Source: an uncultured Christensenella sp. (GTDB taxonomy: Bacteria > Bacillota > Clostridia > Christensenellales > Pumilibacteraceae). From it: a stretch of 64,000 bases of DNA. Below are positions 1 to 8,794 of the stretch, piece by piece. The notes beneath the pieces were generated by a model. That model was not told the DNA's origin. It worked only from the letters and a program-made list of their open reading frames with translations, and searched no databases. The position numbers and the translations under genes were made by a program. Position 1 is the stretch's first letter. Each line of letters starts with the position of its first letter. The stretch covers positions 70,786 through 134,785 of the forward strand of contig CAJTTD010000006.1 in NCBI GenBank assembly GCA_910579205.1. Reading direction: 5' to 3'.

Positions 1-1
1 G

Positions 2-1060
2 CTGTTCTTTTCGCTCATAGCTTTCGCGTCGTCGGTATCGCTCGCGCTCGTATTGTGGTACGGCGGGATCATCACTCGCGACGGCGTTATTGTTATAGGC
101 ACGCTCGCGCTTTTCATGACATACGCGCAAGGCATAGTCGAACCGGTGCAGTGGGCTGTGGAAGCTATAGCCGACCTCATTTCCATAAAGGTCAATATAG
201 AACGATTCACCGCGCTCACCGAAAGCGTGAGCGACGTTAAGGACACGCCCGAGGTCATAGAAAAGTACGGCGACGCGTTCAACGAAAAGCGCGAAAATTG
301 GGAGCCTATCCACGGCGACGTCGAGTTTGAAGACGTTACTTTCAAATACCCCGACGGCGAAGAGTACGTGCTCGAACACTTTGATCTTAAAGTGCCGCAA
401 GGCACTAATGTGGCTATAGTGGGCGAAACGGGCGCGGGCAAGTCCACGCTCGTAAACCTCGTGTGCCGATTCTTCGAGCCGACGGAAGGCAGAGTGCTGA
501 TAGACGGCAAGGACGTGCGCGAGCGTTCGGTGCAGTGGTTGCACAGCAATATAGGTTACGTGCTTCAGACCCCGCACTTGTTTTCGGGCACTATACGCGA
601 TAACTTGTTGTACGGCAAAGAGGACGCCACGGACGAAGAGCTGTACGCCGCGCTCAAAAGCGTAAACGCCGACAAGATAGTGGAACGCATGGAAAAGGGC
701 TTGGATACGCAAGTTGGCGAGGGCGGCAACACTCTTTCGACGGGCGAAAAACAGCTTCTGTCGTTTGCCCGCGCCATACTCGTAGACCCCGCCATATTCG
801 TGCTTGACGAGGCTACGTCGTCCATAGACACGCTTACCGAAAAACTTATACAGAGCGCTATAGAAAAACTCATGGACGGCAGAACGAGTTTCGTGATAGC
901 GCACAGACTTTCCACGGTGCGCTCCGCCGACATGATACTCGTGGTGGACGACGGGAAGATAGTGGAGCGCGGCACGCACGAACAGCTCCTCGCCGCGCAC
1001 GGCGTTTATTATAAGCTGTACGTCAAACAGTTCAAGGAAGAAAACTTAAAAGCGATATAG
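2..1060 (+). CDS. ABC exporter (fused permease-ATPase), C-terminal part, 5' cut by window edge
   Basis: The frame is open from base 2, so the start lies upstream of the window. The visible part begins in a transmembrane segment (reads LFFSLIAFASSVSLALVLWY) and continues into a complete nucleotide-binding domain. Walker A is GETGAGKST, the signature is the non-canonical LSTGE, Walker B with catalytic Glu is FVLDEATSSID, and the H-loop is IAHRLST. This is a type IV (MsbA/LmrA-like) exporter half. The degenerate signature with an intact Glu is the pattern of the second subunit of a heterodimeric exporter, so a partner gene is expected just upstream. Substrate cannot be told from sequence. A strong terminator follows. 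Confidence 0.93.
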   Translation: MFFSLIAFASSVSLALVLWYGGIITRDGVIVIGTLALFMTYAQGIVEPVQWAVEAIADLISIKVNIERFTALTESVSDVKDTPEVIEKYGDAFNEKRENWEPIHGDVEFEDVTFKYPDGEEYVLEHFDLKVPQGTNVAIVGETGAGKSTLVNLVCRFFEPTEGRVLIDGKDVRERSVQWLHSNIGYVLQTPHLFSGTIRDNLLYGKEDATDEELYAALKSVNADKIVERMEKGLDTQVGEGGNTLSTGEKQLLSFARAILVDPAIFVLDEATSSIDTLTEKLIQSAIEKLMDGRTSFVIAHRLSTVRSADMILVVDDGKIVERGTHEQLLAAHGVYYKLYVKQFKEENLKAI

Positions 1061-1069
1061 CAAAACGGC

Positions 1070-1100
1070 AAAACACGCGGCATGTCCGCGTGTTTTGTTT
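1070..1100 (+). terminator. Rho-independent terminator after ABC exporter
   Basis: AAAACACGCGG and CCGCGTGTTTT form a perfect 11-bp stem around a 5-nt loop, followed by a T-rich stretch. It closes the exporter transcript and separates it from the AT-rich block downstream. Confidence 0.85.
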
Positions 1101-1438
1101 ACGGAACTAAACCACTTGCTATGTAATTGGTTGCAAATTATCTTAAGCGTTTCAAAGAGACAAAAAATACTTCCTATATTAAAGAGCTGGTTCTGACACC
1201 AAGAGGTGGTCAATACAAATGTATGAAAATAGTTTAACACATGTGAAATGTTATTGCGATTACCATATATAATATTTGTGCTAAATGCGGACGAAAAGCG
1301 ATATGTGTAAAGTTTAAAGAATACATATAAGACACTATGCTTGATATCGTTTAATGGATGCGATCGGAATGTTAAAAGTTGCATCTGATAATAAAGAACA
1401 AATTCTATAATCATGCAGTATATTTTTGCATATTATTG
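1101..1438. other. AT-rich intergenic stretch before the radical SAM gene
   Basis: This 340-bp stretch is clearly more AT-rich than the exporter before it. A minus-strand open frame covers it but has no recognisable protein features. The only item worth noting is a 17-codon frame at 1219-1272 (listed separately). No RNA family is recognisable. Confidence 0.6.
1219..1272 (+). CDS. Possible very short peptide gene upstream of radical SAM enzyme
   Basis: A 17-codon frame encodes MYENSLTHVKCYCDYHI. It is preceded by AGGTGG at 1204-1209, nine bases before the ATG, which is a good Shine-Dalgarno. It has two Cys, two Tyr and two His near the end, and lies about 230 bp upstream of a SPASM-type radical SAM gene. 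Such enzymes often modify a short ribosomal peptide encoded nearby. There is no similarity to a known precursor, and a frame this short can arise by chance. The precursor role is pure inference. Confidence 0.2.
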   Translation: MYENSLTHVKCYCDYHI

Positions 1439-1467
1439 TTGACAAATAATTGATGTTGGTTTATAAT
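1439..1467 (+). promoter_or_regulatory. Consensus sigma-A promoter for radical SAM operon
   Basis: TTGACA (1439-1444), a 17-bp spacer and TATAAT (1462-1467) match both consensus boxes perfectly. Predicted transcription starts near 1474. This rules out the upstream in-frame TTG/ATG codons at 1450 and 1453 as starts of the radical SAM gene. Confidence 0.85.
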
Positions 1468-1503
1468 TTATATATGGAATCCGATAAAAATAAAGGAAAA
1501 TTT

Positions 1504-2850
1504 ATGGGGTGTCATTATTCTATTATAGATAATGAGTTATATGTTAATGGACGGAAATATAGGCATGATATTATTGATAGGGTTTCGTTTTCACCGCAGT
1601 ATGTTAAAGTAGTAACGATGTGTATTCATGTAAGTACTAAATGTAATTTGAAATGCAGATATTGTTTTAGAAAAGAAAACAATAATGAGAGTATAAATAT
1701 AAATGATATTAAAAGATTTATTGATTGTGTATTGCAAGTATACCCACGAGCAGATAGGTATAATGTAGATATGTCTGGGGATGCCGAGCCATTGTTGAAT
1801 CCAAATTTAGTATTTAGTATCGCACAATATTGTAAACAACTTAGTGATAGATTAAATCGATCGGTAATTCCTTTGTTGGTTACTAACGGTACTTTGTTAT
1901 CTGAAAATATAGTTCATAAATTACAAGATGCAGGCATTCTTTTCGGTATCAGTTTAGATGGAGATATCGTTTCTCATGATAAGAATAGGGTTTTTCCCGA
2001 TGGAAGAGGAAGCTTTAATTTAATAAAACAAAATATAAGTAATATTAATAATAAAAAATATGTAGGAGCAGCTATTACATATAGCGGTGGAGATTTGTTA
2101 AACGATTTTTTAGTTGCGTTTGATCTGCTTCCTACAGTAAGTATAAAGCCTACAAGATTTACAAATGAAGATTTTGATGTTGATTTAATTTGTAAAGGAT
2201 ATAAGAGACTTATAGAATTTATTTTGATAAAAACATTGGAGAACAAAACCGATTACTTATTTTCGTTAATAAATGGAGATGATTATTTTGGTAAGTTTTT
2301 AAAGCGTATAGTGTTAAGAAGTGCTGTATATGGACGGTGCGATGCAGGTATAGGACGGTTCTCATTAGCAAGTGATAAAAAAATTTATTTTTGTCCCCCT
2401 GCAGTCGGTATTCCCGATGGTTGCTTAGGTGATTTGGACAACGGTATTCCGTATAAAGAAATAGTTAATATGTGGGGTCGGCAACAGAATTCATTATGTA
2501 GTAAATGTTTCGCTTACTCCGCTTGCGGAGGCGAATGTAAAATAGTCTCTTATAATTTGTATGGAAATTTTGACAATATAGATAATAAAATGTGTTATAT
2601 TAAAAGATATTTGTTTGCTTTAGCGGTTTGTTTTATAACAGTTTTGAGACAAAAAGATGTAACATTATACAAATGGTTAAAAAAAGCGGTGCAACAGATA
2701 GATTCTTATGATGCACTTGACATACAACTGGCAGAAGCGGTGCAAAAGTGTCAAGGAGAGTATTCATACACTCAACTCAAATATATCAAAGACAATAATT
2801 CAAGTTTATTTGATAAAATTTATACATCATTAACTAATAAAAAGAGGTGA
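1504..2850 (+). CDS. Radical SAM enzyme with SPASM-type C-terminal cluster domain
   Basis: The 448-residue protein carries the radical SAM [4Fe-4S] motif C47-x3-C51-x2-C54 (KCNLKCRYCF), a TIM-barrel core, and a Cys-rich SPASM-like end (C332, C335, C341, C345 in CSKCFAYSACGGEC, with further Cys on both sides). SPASM enzymes typically modify peptides or proteins (anSME, PqqE and sactionine synthases are examples). Start at 1504 was chosen because AAAGGAAAA precedes it and the promoter -10 lies at 1462-1467. The gene is far more AT-rich than the flanking core genes, which suggests horizontal acquisition. It sits six bases before a predicted secreted cysteine peptidase, so the two are probably co-transcribed. 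Substrate unknown. Confidence 0.9.
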   Translation: MGCHYSIIDNELYVNGRKYRHDIIDRVSFSPQYVKVVTMCIHVSTKCNLKCRYCFRKENNNESININDIKRFIDCVLQVYPRADRYNVDMSGDAEPLLNPNLVFSIAQYCKQLSDRLNRSVIPLLVTNGTLLSENIVHKLQDAGILFGISLDGDIVSHDKNRVFPDGRGSFNLIKQNISNINNKKYVGAAITYSGGDLLNDFLVAFDLLPTVSIKPTRFTNEDFDVDLICKGYKRLIEFILIKTLENKTDYLFSLINGDDYFGKFLKRIVLRSAVYGRCDAGIGRFSLASDKKIYFCPPAVGIPDGCLGDLDNGIPYKEIVNMWGRQQNSLCSKCFAYSACGGECKIVSYNLYGNFDNIDNKMCYIKRYLFALAVCFITVLRQKDVTLYKWLKKAVQQIDSYDALDIQLAEAVQKCQGEYSYTQLKYIKDNNSSLFDKIYTSLTNKKR

Positions 2851-2856
2851 AATATT

Positions 2857-4053
2857 ATGAAAAAAGAAATTTATACCGTTTTAATGGGTATTATCATGAT
2901 GTCTAATGGAACAAGTTGGCATTGCCTAAACTCTGCAACGCCAATTGTAGAATACAAAGAATCGGATAATTGTTCCATTGAAAGATTTAATGCACGCAGA
3001 ATAAAACACAGTAATGTAGTAGAAAATCAAGATTTTTATGGCTTCAATATATTAGACACATCAAAGGTATCAAATTATGATTGTAATGTAATTTATGATT
3101 TTAATAGTGAAGAGAATGGATTTGTAATAGACTTTGATTATGATAATGGGGTTGGATACGCGATCTATAAAGGTAAAGGTGATGAGAATAGTTTAATGGA
3201 GTTTAGCGTATCGCAACATTCTCCTTATTATGGTTATGAAGGTAAATATTTATACAATAATGTTGGGCAATATTATTTAGCGTCGAATGATGGGAGTTTA
3301 GAAAATTTATTATTGAAATCAAATGGTTTGGGGGATAAACAAGAAGAATATGTAAAAAAAGAATTTCAGTATAAAACTGGTTTTGTAAAAGATGAGTATG
3401 AAATATCAGATTTTTATACCGCATATAGTAGTAGTATGGTAGACGATTTAAATAACTGTGCTAATACGGCAGGTGTTATAGTGTTAAATTATTGGAATAA
3501 GCAACATTCAAATAAAATTTTAAATTTAACTAAAACTAATAGGTGGAATATGTTGGATGATGATGCTAAATATTACATGCATGAATTTTATAATTATATG
3601 AAAACTAATAAAATTTTAGGTACATATGGTGGAACTTTACCGAAAGATTGTCATGATGGTTTTGAAAAATTTATATCAGACCACGGTTTTGAAACCGAAA
3701 AAACTATGCTTACATCATATGCCGATATTAAGAGACAAATTGATTTGGGAATACCGATATTTATTACGTCGGATCAATATTATTTTACAAATGAATATTC
3801 AAGACCGCCTGATCCTATCTCACAATACGGAACACATACAATGGCAGTCAATTACAACCATTATTGGGGGATCAGTAATTCTCATACTTTTGTTGGATAC
3901 GGATATTTAGAGCAAGAATTCATTAGTATGAATAATGAGAAATTTAATATGAATTTTATTAAAGTTGCCACAGGTAACGGGAACGACTGTTATTTCAATT
4001 TATCTATGAGCATGGCTTTCGACGTCGCTGCGATCAAAGTATCCAAGTGTTAA
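2857..4053 (+). CDS. Secreted C39-like (papain-fold) cysteine peptidase
   Basis: The 398-residue product begins with MKK and a hydrophobic stretch to about residue 30, which looks like an export signal. The C-terminal half resembles peptidase C39-like/papain-fold proteins. A candidate nucleophile is Cys201 in NNCANTAGVIVLNYW. A proline-containing GIPIFIT segment follows, and a candidate catalytic His is His343 in SHTFVGYG (His327 in GTHTM is an alternative). The N-terminal 150 residues are not recognised. RBS AAGAGGTG precedes the ATG. It shares the AT-rich composition of the radical SAM gene upstream, so the two probably form a transferred unit. A role in cleaving or carrying the modified product is inference; it could simply be a secreted protease. 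Confidence 0.7.
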   Translation: MKKEIYTVLMGIIMMSNGTSWHCLNSATPIVEYKESDNCSIERFNARRIKHSNVVENQDFYGFNILDTSKVSNYDCNVIYDFNSEENGFVIDFDYDNGVGYAIYKGKGDENSLMEFSVSQHSPYYGYEGKYLYNNVGQYYLASNDGSLENLLLKSNGLGDKQEEYVKKEFQYKTGFVKDEYEISDFYTAYSSSMVDDLNNCANTAGVIVLNYWNKQHSNKILNLTKTNRWNMLDDDAKYYMHEFYNYMKTNKILGTYGGTLPKDCHDGFEKFISDHGFETEKTMLTSYADIKRQIDLGIPIFITSDQYYFTNEYSRPPDPISQYGTHTMAVNYNHYWGISNSHTFVGYGYLEQEFISMNNEKFNMNFIKVATGNGNDCYFNLSMSMAFDVAAIKVSKC

Positions 4054-4068
4054 TATATGGGGGATGAT

Positions 4069-4728
4069 ATGGAACAAGCAACTCATTTGCAGTCGAATAA
4101 ACGCAAGCTTATAGCAGCGATCGTTATTATCGCGGCGGCGGTGGCTATCGCATTACCGTTTTTGATAATTTACGGCGTAAACGAGCGGCGGCGTGAACGG
4201 CGATTCGACGATTGCGTCCATATACTTAAAGACGATTTCGGTTGCGACGAAGTTTTGTATATCGGGCATGTCAATTCGGGCGGGGCGGTGTTCGGAGATA
4301 TAATAGGCAGTCGCGGCGGATACTTTGCAGTGGGCGGCAAGGACGGCGAAGAGATAGTAGTCGCCGTGCCGTTGCGCGTCCACGGCAAGGAAAAGCCCGT
4401 CAGAGCGGAGTGGCCGTTTGTCTGGGGTTTCGGCGAAACGATATCGGCTATGCAAGCTGCGGGCGTAGATATAGACCTCGACGACATAGCGAACAAAAGA
4501 TCTACAACGGCGGTTAAATTTTACGACCATGAACACGATATACGCGAATGCGGGCAAGCGGTAGGCGTGGACGATCTGCATGCTCGCACGGATATCTGCG
4601 CCGTTATCGAGTATCATCATGTTGCGGACGGCGGTGCGTCGGTGCGGTATGCGGTTGTGCAAGAGGACGGCGAACTCATAATGTACGCAAAAAGCGGCGG
4701 CAAAGATACGGAGAGAACGGCGCTTTAA
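4069..4728 (+). CDS. Membrane-anchored protein of unknown function
   Basis: This protein of about 219 residues has one N-terminal transmembrane helix (IAAIVIIAAAVAIALPFLII), preceded by a basic NKRK segment, and a soluble domain of about 180 residues. No family is recognised. Start at 4069 has a G-rich sequence (GGGGGA) just before it; an in-frame ATG at 4057 is also possible. Composition switches back to the GC-rich genomic style here, so it probably marks the right edge of the AT-rich insert. It is only 15 bp after the peptidase stop and may be read on the same transcript. Confidence 0.7.
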   Translation: MEQATHLQSNKRKLIAAIVIIAAAVAIALPFLIIYGVNERRRERRFDDCVHILKDDFGCDEVLYIGHVNSGGAVFGDIIGSRGGYFAVGGKDGEEIVVAVPLRVHGKEKPVRAEWPFVWGFGETISAMQAAGVDIDLDDIANKRSTTAVKFYDHEHDIRECGQAVGVDDLHARTDICAVIEYHHVADGGASVRYAVVQEDGELIMYAKSGGKDTERTAL

Positions 4729-4775
4729 GTACAGATATCGAATATTATCGTGTTAGTGTTTGACTGTATATAAAC

Positions 4776-4804
4776 TTGACTTATTCGCTTGGCGGGTATA
4801 TAAT
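4776..4804 (+). promoter_or_regulatory. Promoter for heterodimeric ABC exporter
   Basis: TTGACT (4776-4781), a 17-bp spacer and TATAAT (4799-4804). The ATG of the next gene is only 11 nt beyond the -10 box and has no Shine-Dalgarno, so the transcript leader would be about 4 nt. Confidence 0.8.
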
Positions 4805-4815
4805 GACAAAGTTAT

Positions 4816-6534
4816 ATGGTCAAGTTCGGAACGTATCTAAAACTGCTCAAACCGTATAAAGCCAAGATATTTTTGTACGCTTTTTTAACGGTGTGTTCGT
4901 GCGGCTGTAATCTGTTGCAGCCGTTGTTTTTGAATAGGATAGTCGATCAGATAAACGCGCTGTCGACGGGAGCTTCGTCGATCGACATACTCATCACATG
5001 CGCGTTCATGGTGGGGGCAGCCGCGCTGTCGCTTGCGATAATGCTTGCGGCGGTGCGCGTTTCGGTGTCCGTTACCACTGCGTTCACTGCCGATCTTCGC
5101 GCGGCGTTGTTCGATAGGGCGTGCAACATCCCTCTTTCCGATATAGAACGCATAGGCGTAACCGCTATGCTCGACCGCTCCACTTACGACGTGTCGGGGC
5201 TTATGGACTTTTTGGCGATGGCGTTGAACTCGGCTATAATCGTGCCGATATACATAACGGTCGGCTGCGTGATGGCGTTTATGACCGACGGATATCTCGC
5301 GTCGATAATGGTGGTGTGCGTGCCGCTGATAGTAGTTATGATATTTTCCGTATCCAAAATAGTGCAGCCGCTGTCCAAGCGTTCAAATAAATATTTGGAT
5401 ATGCAAAACAAAATAGTGCACGAACGGCTGAGCGGTATACGCGTCATCCGCGCGTTCAATCGCGAGCCGTACGAACACGCCCGCATGGCGGACGCGACCA
5501 ATATAATGGCGGATAACTTTGTCAAGACCAACGTGTTTATGAGCGTGATGACGCCTATTGCGTCGCTCGTAATGAACGTCGTAACTCTTCTCATTTTGTA
5601 TTTCGGCGCGCAGCGCATAACGAGCGCGGCGATATTATCCACCGGCGATATAGTAAAGCTGTTGCAATACGTAACGATGATGATGAACGCGCTGTTTTCG
5701 GCGGCGTTCGCCGTCATGTGGCTGCCGCGCATTCGCGTGAGCGTGTCGCGCATGAACGAGATATTGGGCTGCCCGCGCATTGCGAGAAGAGATGTCGGTG
5801 AAAAACTCGACGGCACGGTCATAGCTCTCGACGCGTCGTACCGCTACGTCGATTCGCCCATAGACGCGCTCAACCCTTGTTCGTTTTCAGTCAAGCAAGG
5901 GGAGCGAGTCGCGCTCATAGGCGGCACGGGCAGCGGCAAGAGCACGCTGATGACGCTGTTTACGGGGCTTGCTCTTCCCACGGGCGGAACGCTCGTTATG
6001 GGCGGAAAGTCGGTGGGCGATCTTACAGTGGACGAGATAAGCGGCAGCGTTGCCACCGTTTTTCAAAAGAGCGATTTTTTTACGGCGAGCTTGCGCGACA
6101 ACATAGACCCCGAGCATAAGTACACCGACGAAGAGATATATTCGGCGCTCGACTGCGCCGAGTTCGGCGATTTTGTGCGCAAAGTCGGATTGGACTACGG
6201 TATAACGCAAAACGCGGGCAATCTGTCGGGCGGACAAAAACAGCGGTTGGCGCTCGCCCGCGCGTTTTTGAAAGACGCGTCCGTCTATCTGTTTGACGAC
6301 AGCTTTTCGGCGCTTGACTATCTTACCGAAAAGCGCGTGCGCAAAAACATGAGCGAACGGCTTGCGGGCAAGACGTGCATAATAGCGACGCAGCGCGTTT
6401 CCACTGCGTATAACTGCGACAAGATACTTTTGTTCGACGGCGGATCGCTCATCGCCGCGGGCAAGCATGCCGATCTCATGAACAATCCGATATACAAAGA
6501 GATATACATTTCTCAAACGGGAGGCGAGCGATGA
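4816..6534 (+). CDS. Heterodimeric ABC exporter, subunit with degenerate ATPase Walker B
   Basis: This 572-residue half-transporter has about six transmembrane helices followed by an ATPase domain. Walker A is GGTGSGKST, the signature is canonical LSGGQKQR, and Walker B is VYLFDDSFSALD, where Asp replaces the catalytic Glu. The switch His is also replaced (ATQRVST instead of AHRxS). This is the typical degenerate-site subunit of heterodimeric exporters such as TM287 or BmrC-type proteins. The stop overlaps the next gene's ATG by four bases (ATGA), so the subunits are translationally coupled. Likely a multidrug, lipid or peptide exporter; substrate not determinable. Confidence 0.93.
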   Translation: MVKFGTYLKLLKPYKAKIFLYAFLTVCSCGCNLLQPLFLNRIVDQINALSTGASSIDILITCAFMVGAAALSLAIMLAAVRVSVSVTTAFTADLRAALFDRACNIPLSDIERIGVTAMLDRSTYDVSGLMDFLAMALNSAIIVPIYITVGCVMAFMTDGYLASIMVVCVPLIVVMIFSVSKIVQPLSKRSNKYLDMQNKIVHERLSGIRVIRAFNREPYEHARMADATNIMADNFVKTNVFMSVMTPIASLVMNVVTLLILYFGAQRITSAAILSTGDIVKLLQYVTMMMNALFSAAFAVMWLPRIRVSVSRMNEILGCPRIARRDVGEKLDGTVIALDASYRYVDSPIDALNPCSFSVKQGERVALIGGTGSGKSTLMTLFTGLALPTGGTLVMGGKSVGDLTVDEISGSVATVFQKSDFFTASLRDNIDPEHKYTDEEIYSALDCAEFGDFVRKVGLDYGITQNAGNLSGGQKQRLALARAFLKDASVYLFDDSFSALDYLTEKRVRKNMSERLAGKTCIIATQRVSTAYNCDKILLFDGGSLIAAGKHADLMNNPIYKEIYISQTGGER

Positions 6535-8459
6535 AAAACGCGCAGATCGAAAAGCCTACCGAAGCTATAGAAAACGAAGCTTGCGCCGCTGCGGAAGCAG
6601 AGATCGTCGTCGCGCGCGCGAAAAAAACGGAGAGTAAACGCCGCGGCAAGCGCGCGAAAGATGAACAGCCCGATACGCGCGGGTTTTCTTCGAGCAAGTT
6701 CGAAGTAGTGGAGCTGAGCGGCAAGACGATAATGAAAGAGATCATGCACGACGTAAAGCCTATCGCGCCGTGGCTCGCGCTGTGCTTGCTTTTTTCGCTC
6801 GTGTCCGTCGTGCTTGTATCTCTCGCGCCCATATATGTAGGCAACACGGTAAACGTTATCAACGCATTTGTGGTTTCGGGATCGTTTGACGGCGGCGAGT
6901 TCACGTTTAATATAACGACGCTCGCTTGTATATACGTAGGCTACTGCATTTTTTCCATACTCAAGATATACATGCTCAACAACGTGCTTTCCCGACATTT
7001 CAACAATAAAATGCGCATACGCATGAGCGAAAAGATAATGCGCTTGCCCGTATCTTACGTAGACAGAACGAGCAAGGGCGAGCTTATAGAGCGCATGACA
7101 GACGACGTGTCCGTTATAGGCGGATCTATACACCAAATACTCGACACCATAGTTACGGGCGTGCTGCAGCTCGCGCTCATACTCGTATTGGCGTTTTTGC
7201 AAGACTGGCACATGTCGCTCGTTATAGTGGGCATAATGCCTATATGCATAGCTATATGCGCCGTGCTGTCGGGCAGATCGTCCAAGCATTTCGACAGATA
7301 CATGAGCAAAAACGGCGAGCTGTATTCGGTGGTGGAAGAGAGCTATTCGGGCATAAAGACTATGCGCGCTTACGGCATGGAATCGTTCATGAAACGTCGG
7401 CATGCTTCGGTCAATGCCGAGATAGCCGCCTCCAGCCGCAAGGGTTATGCGATAACCGGCTCGCTCGGTCCGCTCATGGTGTTTATAATGACGGCGGCTT
7501 TTGCGCTCATATGTTTTATAGGCGGATACGTGGCGAGCGCGGGCGCGGGCGTTACCGTAGGCGCGGTAGTGGCGGTGGTCCTATACGCGGCGCAGCTCAG
7601 CGGTCCGCTCGAATCGCTCGCTAACTCCATGGGCATGCTCCAGCGCGCCAAAACTTCGTCCAAGCGCATATACGGCATGCTCGCTTTACCCGAAGCGGAA
7701 GTGTCGAATAAGCGCGTGCAGCTATCGTGCGACAGTGTGGAGTTCGATGACGTTTGTTTCGGATATACGCCCGATACGCCCATAATCAAGCACTTGGATC
7801 TAAGCGTCAAACGCGGCGAAAAGGTGGCGATAGTAGGACCTACGGGCGGCGGCAAAACTACGATAGTCAATCTTTTGATGCGCTTTTACGACCCCGACGG
7901 CGGGCGCATACTTATAGACGGAGTGGATACGAGAACTCTCGACAGAGATTGCGTGCGCGACTGCTTTGAAATGGTGCTGCAAGACACGTGGCTGTTCGGC
8001 GGAACGATAGCGCAAAACGTGGCGTACGGCGTGTCCGACGCGACGCGCGAGCAGATAGAGGAAGCTTGCAAGGCGGCGTATTGCGACACGTTTATCAATA
8101 CTCTTTCCAACGGTTACGATACCGAAATAACTCAAGGCGCGTCCAATATTTCGCAAGGTCAAAAACAGCTTTTGACTGTCGCCCGCGCGTTTATGGTGGA
8201 TAGGCCGATACTCATACTCGACGAAGCCACGAGCAACGTTGATACGCGTACAGAAACACTGTTGCAGCGCGCAATGGATAAACTGATGTCGGGTAGAACA
8301 TGTTTTGTGATAGCGCACCGATTGAGCACGATAGTAAACGCCGACGTCATATTGGTAGTGAACGAGGGCAAAATAATAGAGCGCGGCACGCACGGCGAAC
8401 TCATGGCTAAGCGCGGGTTCTATGCCGATATGTTCAACAGTCAGTACAGTATAATGTGA
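6531..8459 (+). CDS. Heterodimeric ABC exporter, catalytic subunit
   Basis: The 642-residue partner of the preceding gene has an N-terminal charged cytosolic extension (about 65 residues rich in Lys, Glu and Ala), six predicted transmembrane helices and an ATPase domain. Walker A is GPTGGGKTT, the signature is non-canonical ISQGQKQL, Walker B with catalytic Glu is LILDEATSNVD, and the H-loop is IAHRLST. Combined with the partner's canonical LSGGQ, this gives one competent and one degenerate ATP site. The truncated exporter at the window start has the same subunit type, which points to two paralogous exporters close together. Confidence 0.93.
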   Translation: MKNAQIEKPTEAIENEACAAAEAEIVVARAKKTESKRRGKRAKDEQPDTRGFSSSKFEVVELSGKTIMKEIMHDVKPIAPWLALCLLFSLVSVVLVSLAPIYVGNTVNVINAFVVSGSFDGGEFTFNITTLACIYVGYCIFSILKIYMLNNVLSRHFNNKMRIRMSEKIMRLPVSYVDRTSKGELIERMTDDVSVIGGSIHQILDTIVTGVLQLALILVLAFLQDWHMSLVIVGIMPICIAICAVLSGRSSKHFDRYMSKNGELYSVVEESYSGIKTMRAYGMESFMKRRHASVNAEIAASSRKGYAITGSLGPLMVFIMTAAFALICFIGGYVASAGAGVTVGAVVAVVLYAAQLSGPLESLANSMGMLQRAKTSSKRIYGMLALPEAEVSNKRVQLSCDSVEFDDVCFGYTPDTPIIKHLDLSVKRGEKVAIVGPTGGGKTTIVNLLMRFYDPDGGRILIDGVDTRTLDRDCVRDCFEMVLQDTWLFGGTIAQNVAYGVSDATREQIEEACKAAYCDTFINTLSNGYDTEITQGASNISQGQKQLLTVARAFMVDRPILILDEATSNVDTRTETLLQRAMDKLMSGRTCFVIAHRLSTIVNADVILVVNEGKIIERGTHGELMAKRGFYADMFNSQYSIM

Positions 8460-8475
8460 TACGGGAGGGCGAGTA

Positions 8476-8733
8476 ATGATACATTCGATGAGCGGCGGAG
8501 TCATCCGCGATCAAGGTTCTTATGTTTTTGTCAAAGTGGCTGTAGACGGCGATCCCGCGCCGCGCTGGTATATTACCGAGTTCGACGTGGAAGAGGGCGA
8601 CCGCGTGTCCGTGCCGATAGCCAGAGCGCAGACCCCCGCGCCCGCTATCGTGCTAAGAGTGGAAAGCAATGTTTCCGGTCAGGTTACGCCCATACCGCTC
8701 CGTTCGGCTAAAAGGATAATAGCTAAGCTTTAG
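8476..8733 (+). CDS. Small conserved-looking protein, resembling the PriA N-terminal 3'BD fold
   Basis: An 85-residue protein with RBS GGGAGG, starting 16 bp after the exporter operon and probably co-transcribed. The central pattern (EGDRVSVPIARAQTPAPAIVLRVE) resembles the start of replication restart helicase PriA, whose 3'-end-binding domain has GDRVxVPFGRR...GIV. No helicase follows. The resemblance is short and the functional reading is uncertain. Confidence 0.65.
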   Translation: MIHSMSGGVIRDQGSYVFVKVAVDGDPAPRWYITEFDVEEGDRVSVPIARAQTPAPAIVLRVESNVSGQVTPIPLRSAKRIIAKL

Positions 8734-8759
8734 CGAACGCGCCGCACCGCGCGATTTGC

Positions 8760-8788
8760 TTGACACAGCGGTAGTTTAGCTGTATAAT
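8760..8788 (+). promoter_or_regulatory. Consensus promoter, start codon 6 nt after -10
   Basis: TTGACA (8760-8765), 17-bp spacer, TATAAT (8783-8788). The ATG at 8795 coincides with the expected transcription start, implying a leaderless mRNA. Confidence 0.8.
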
Positions 8789-8794
8789 TGCCGT

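Noticed and set aside
1046..1414. 122-codon minus-strand frame before the radical SAM gene
   Set aside because: No RBS, no family pattern, and it runs through the terminator of the upstream exporter gene.
6513..8504. Long minus-strand frames opposite the exporter genes (up to 296 codons)
   Set aside because: Composition (His/Tyr/Arg-rich) shows antisense shadows of the ABC genes.
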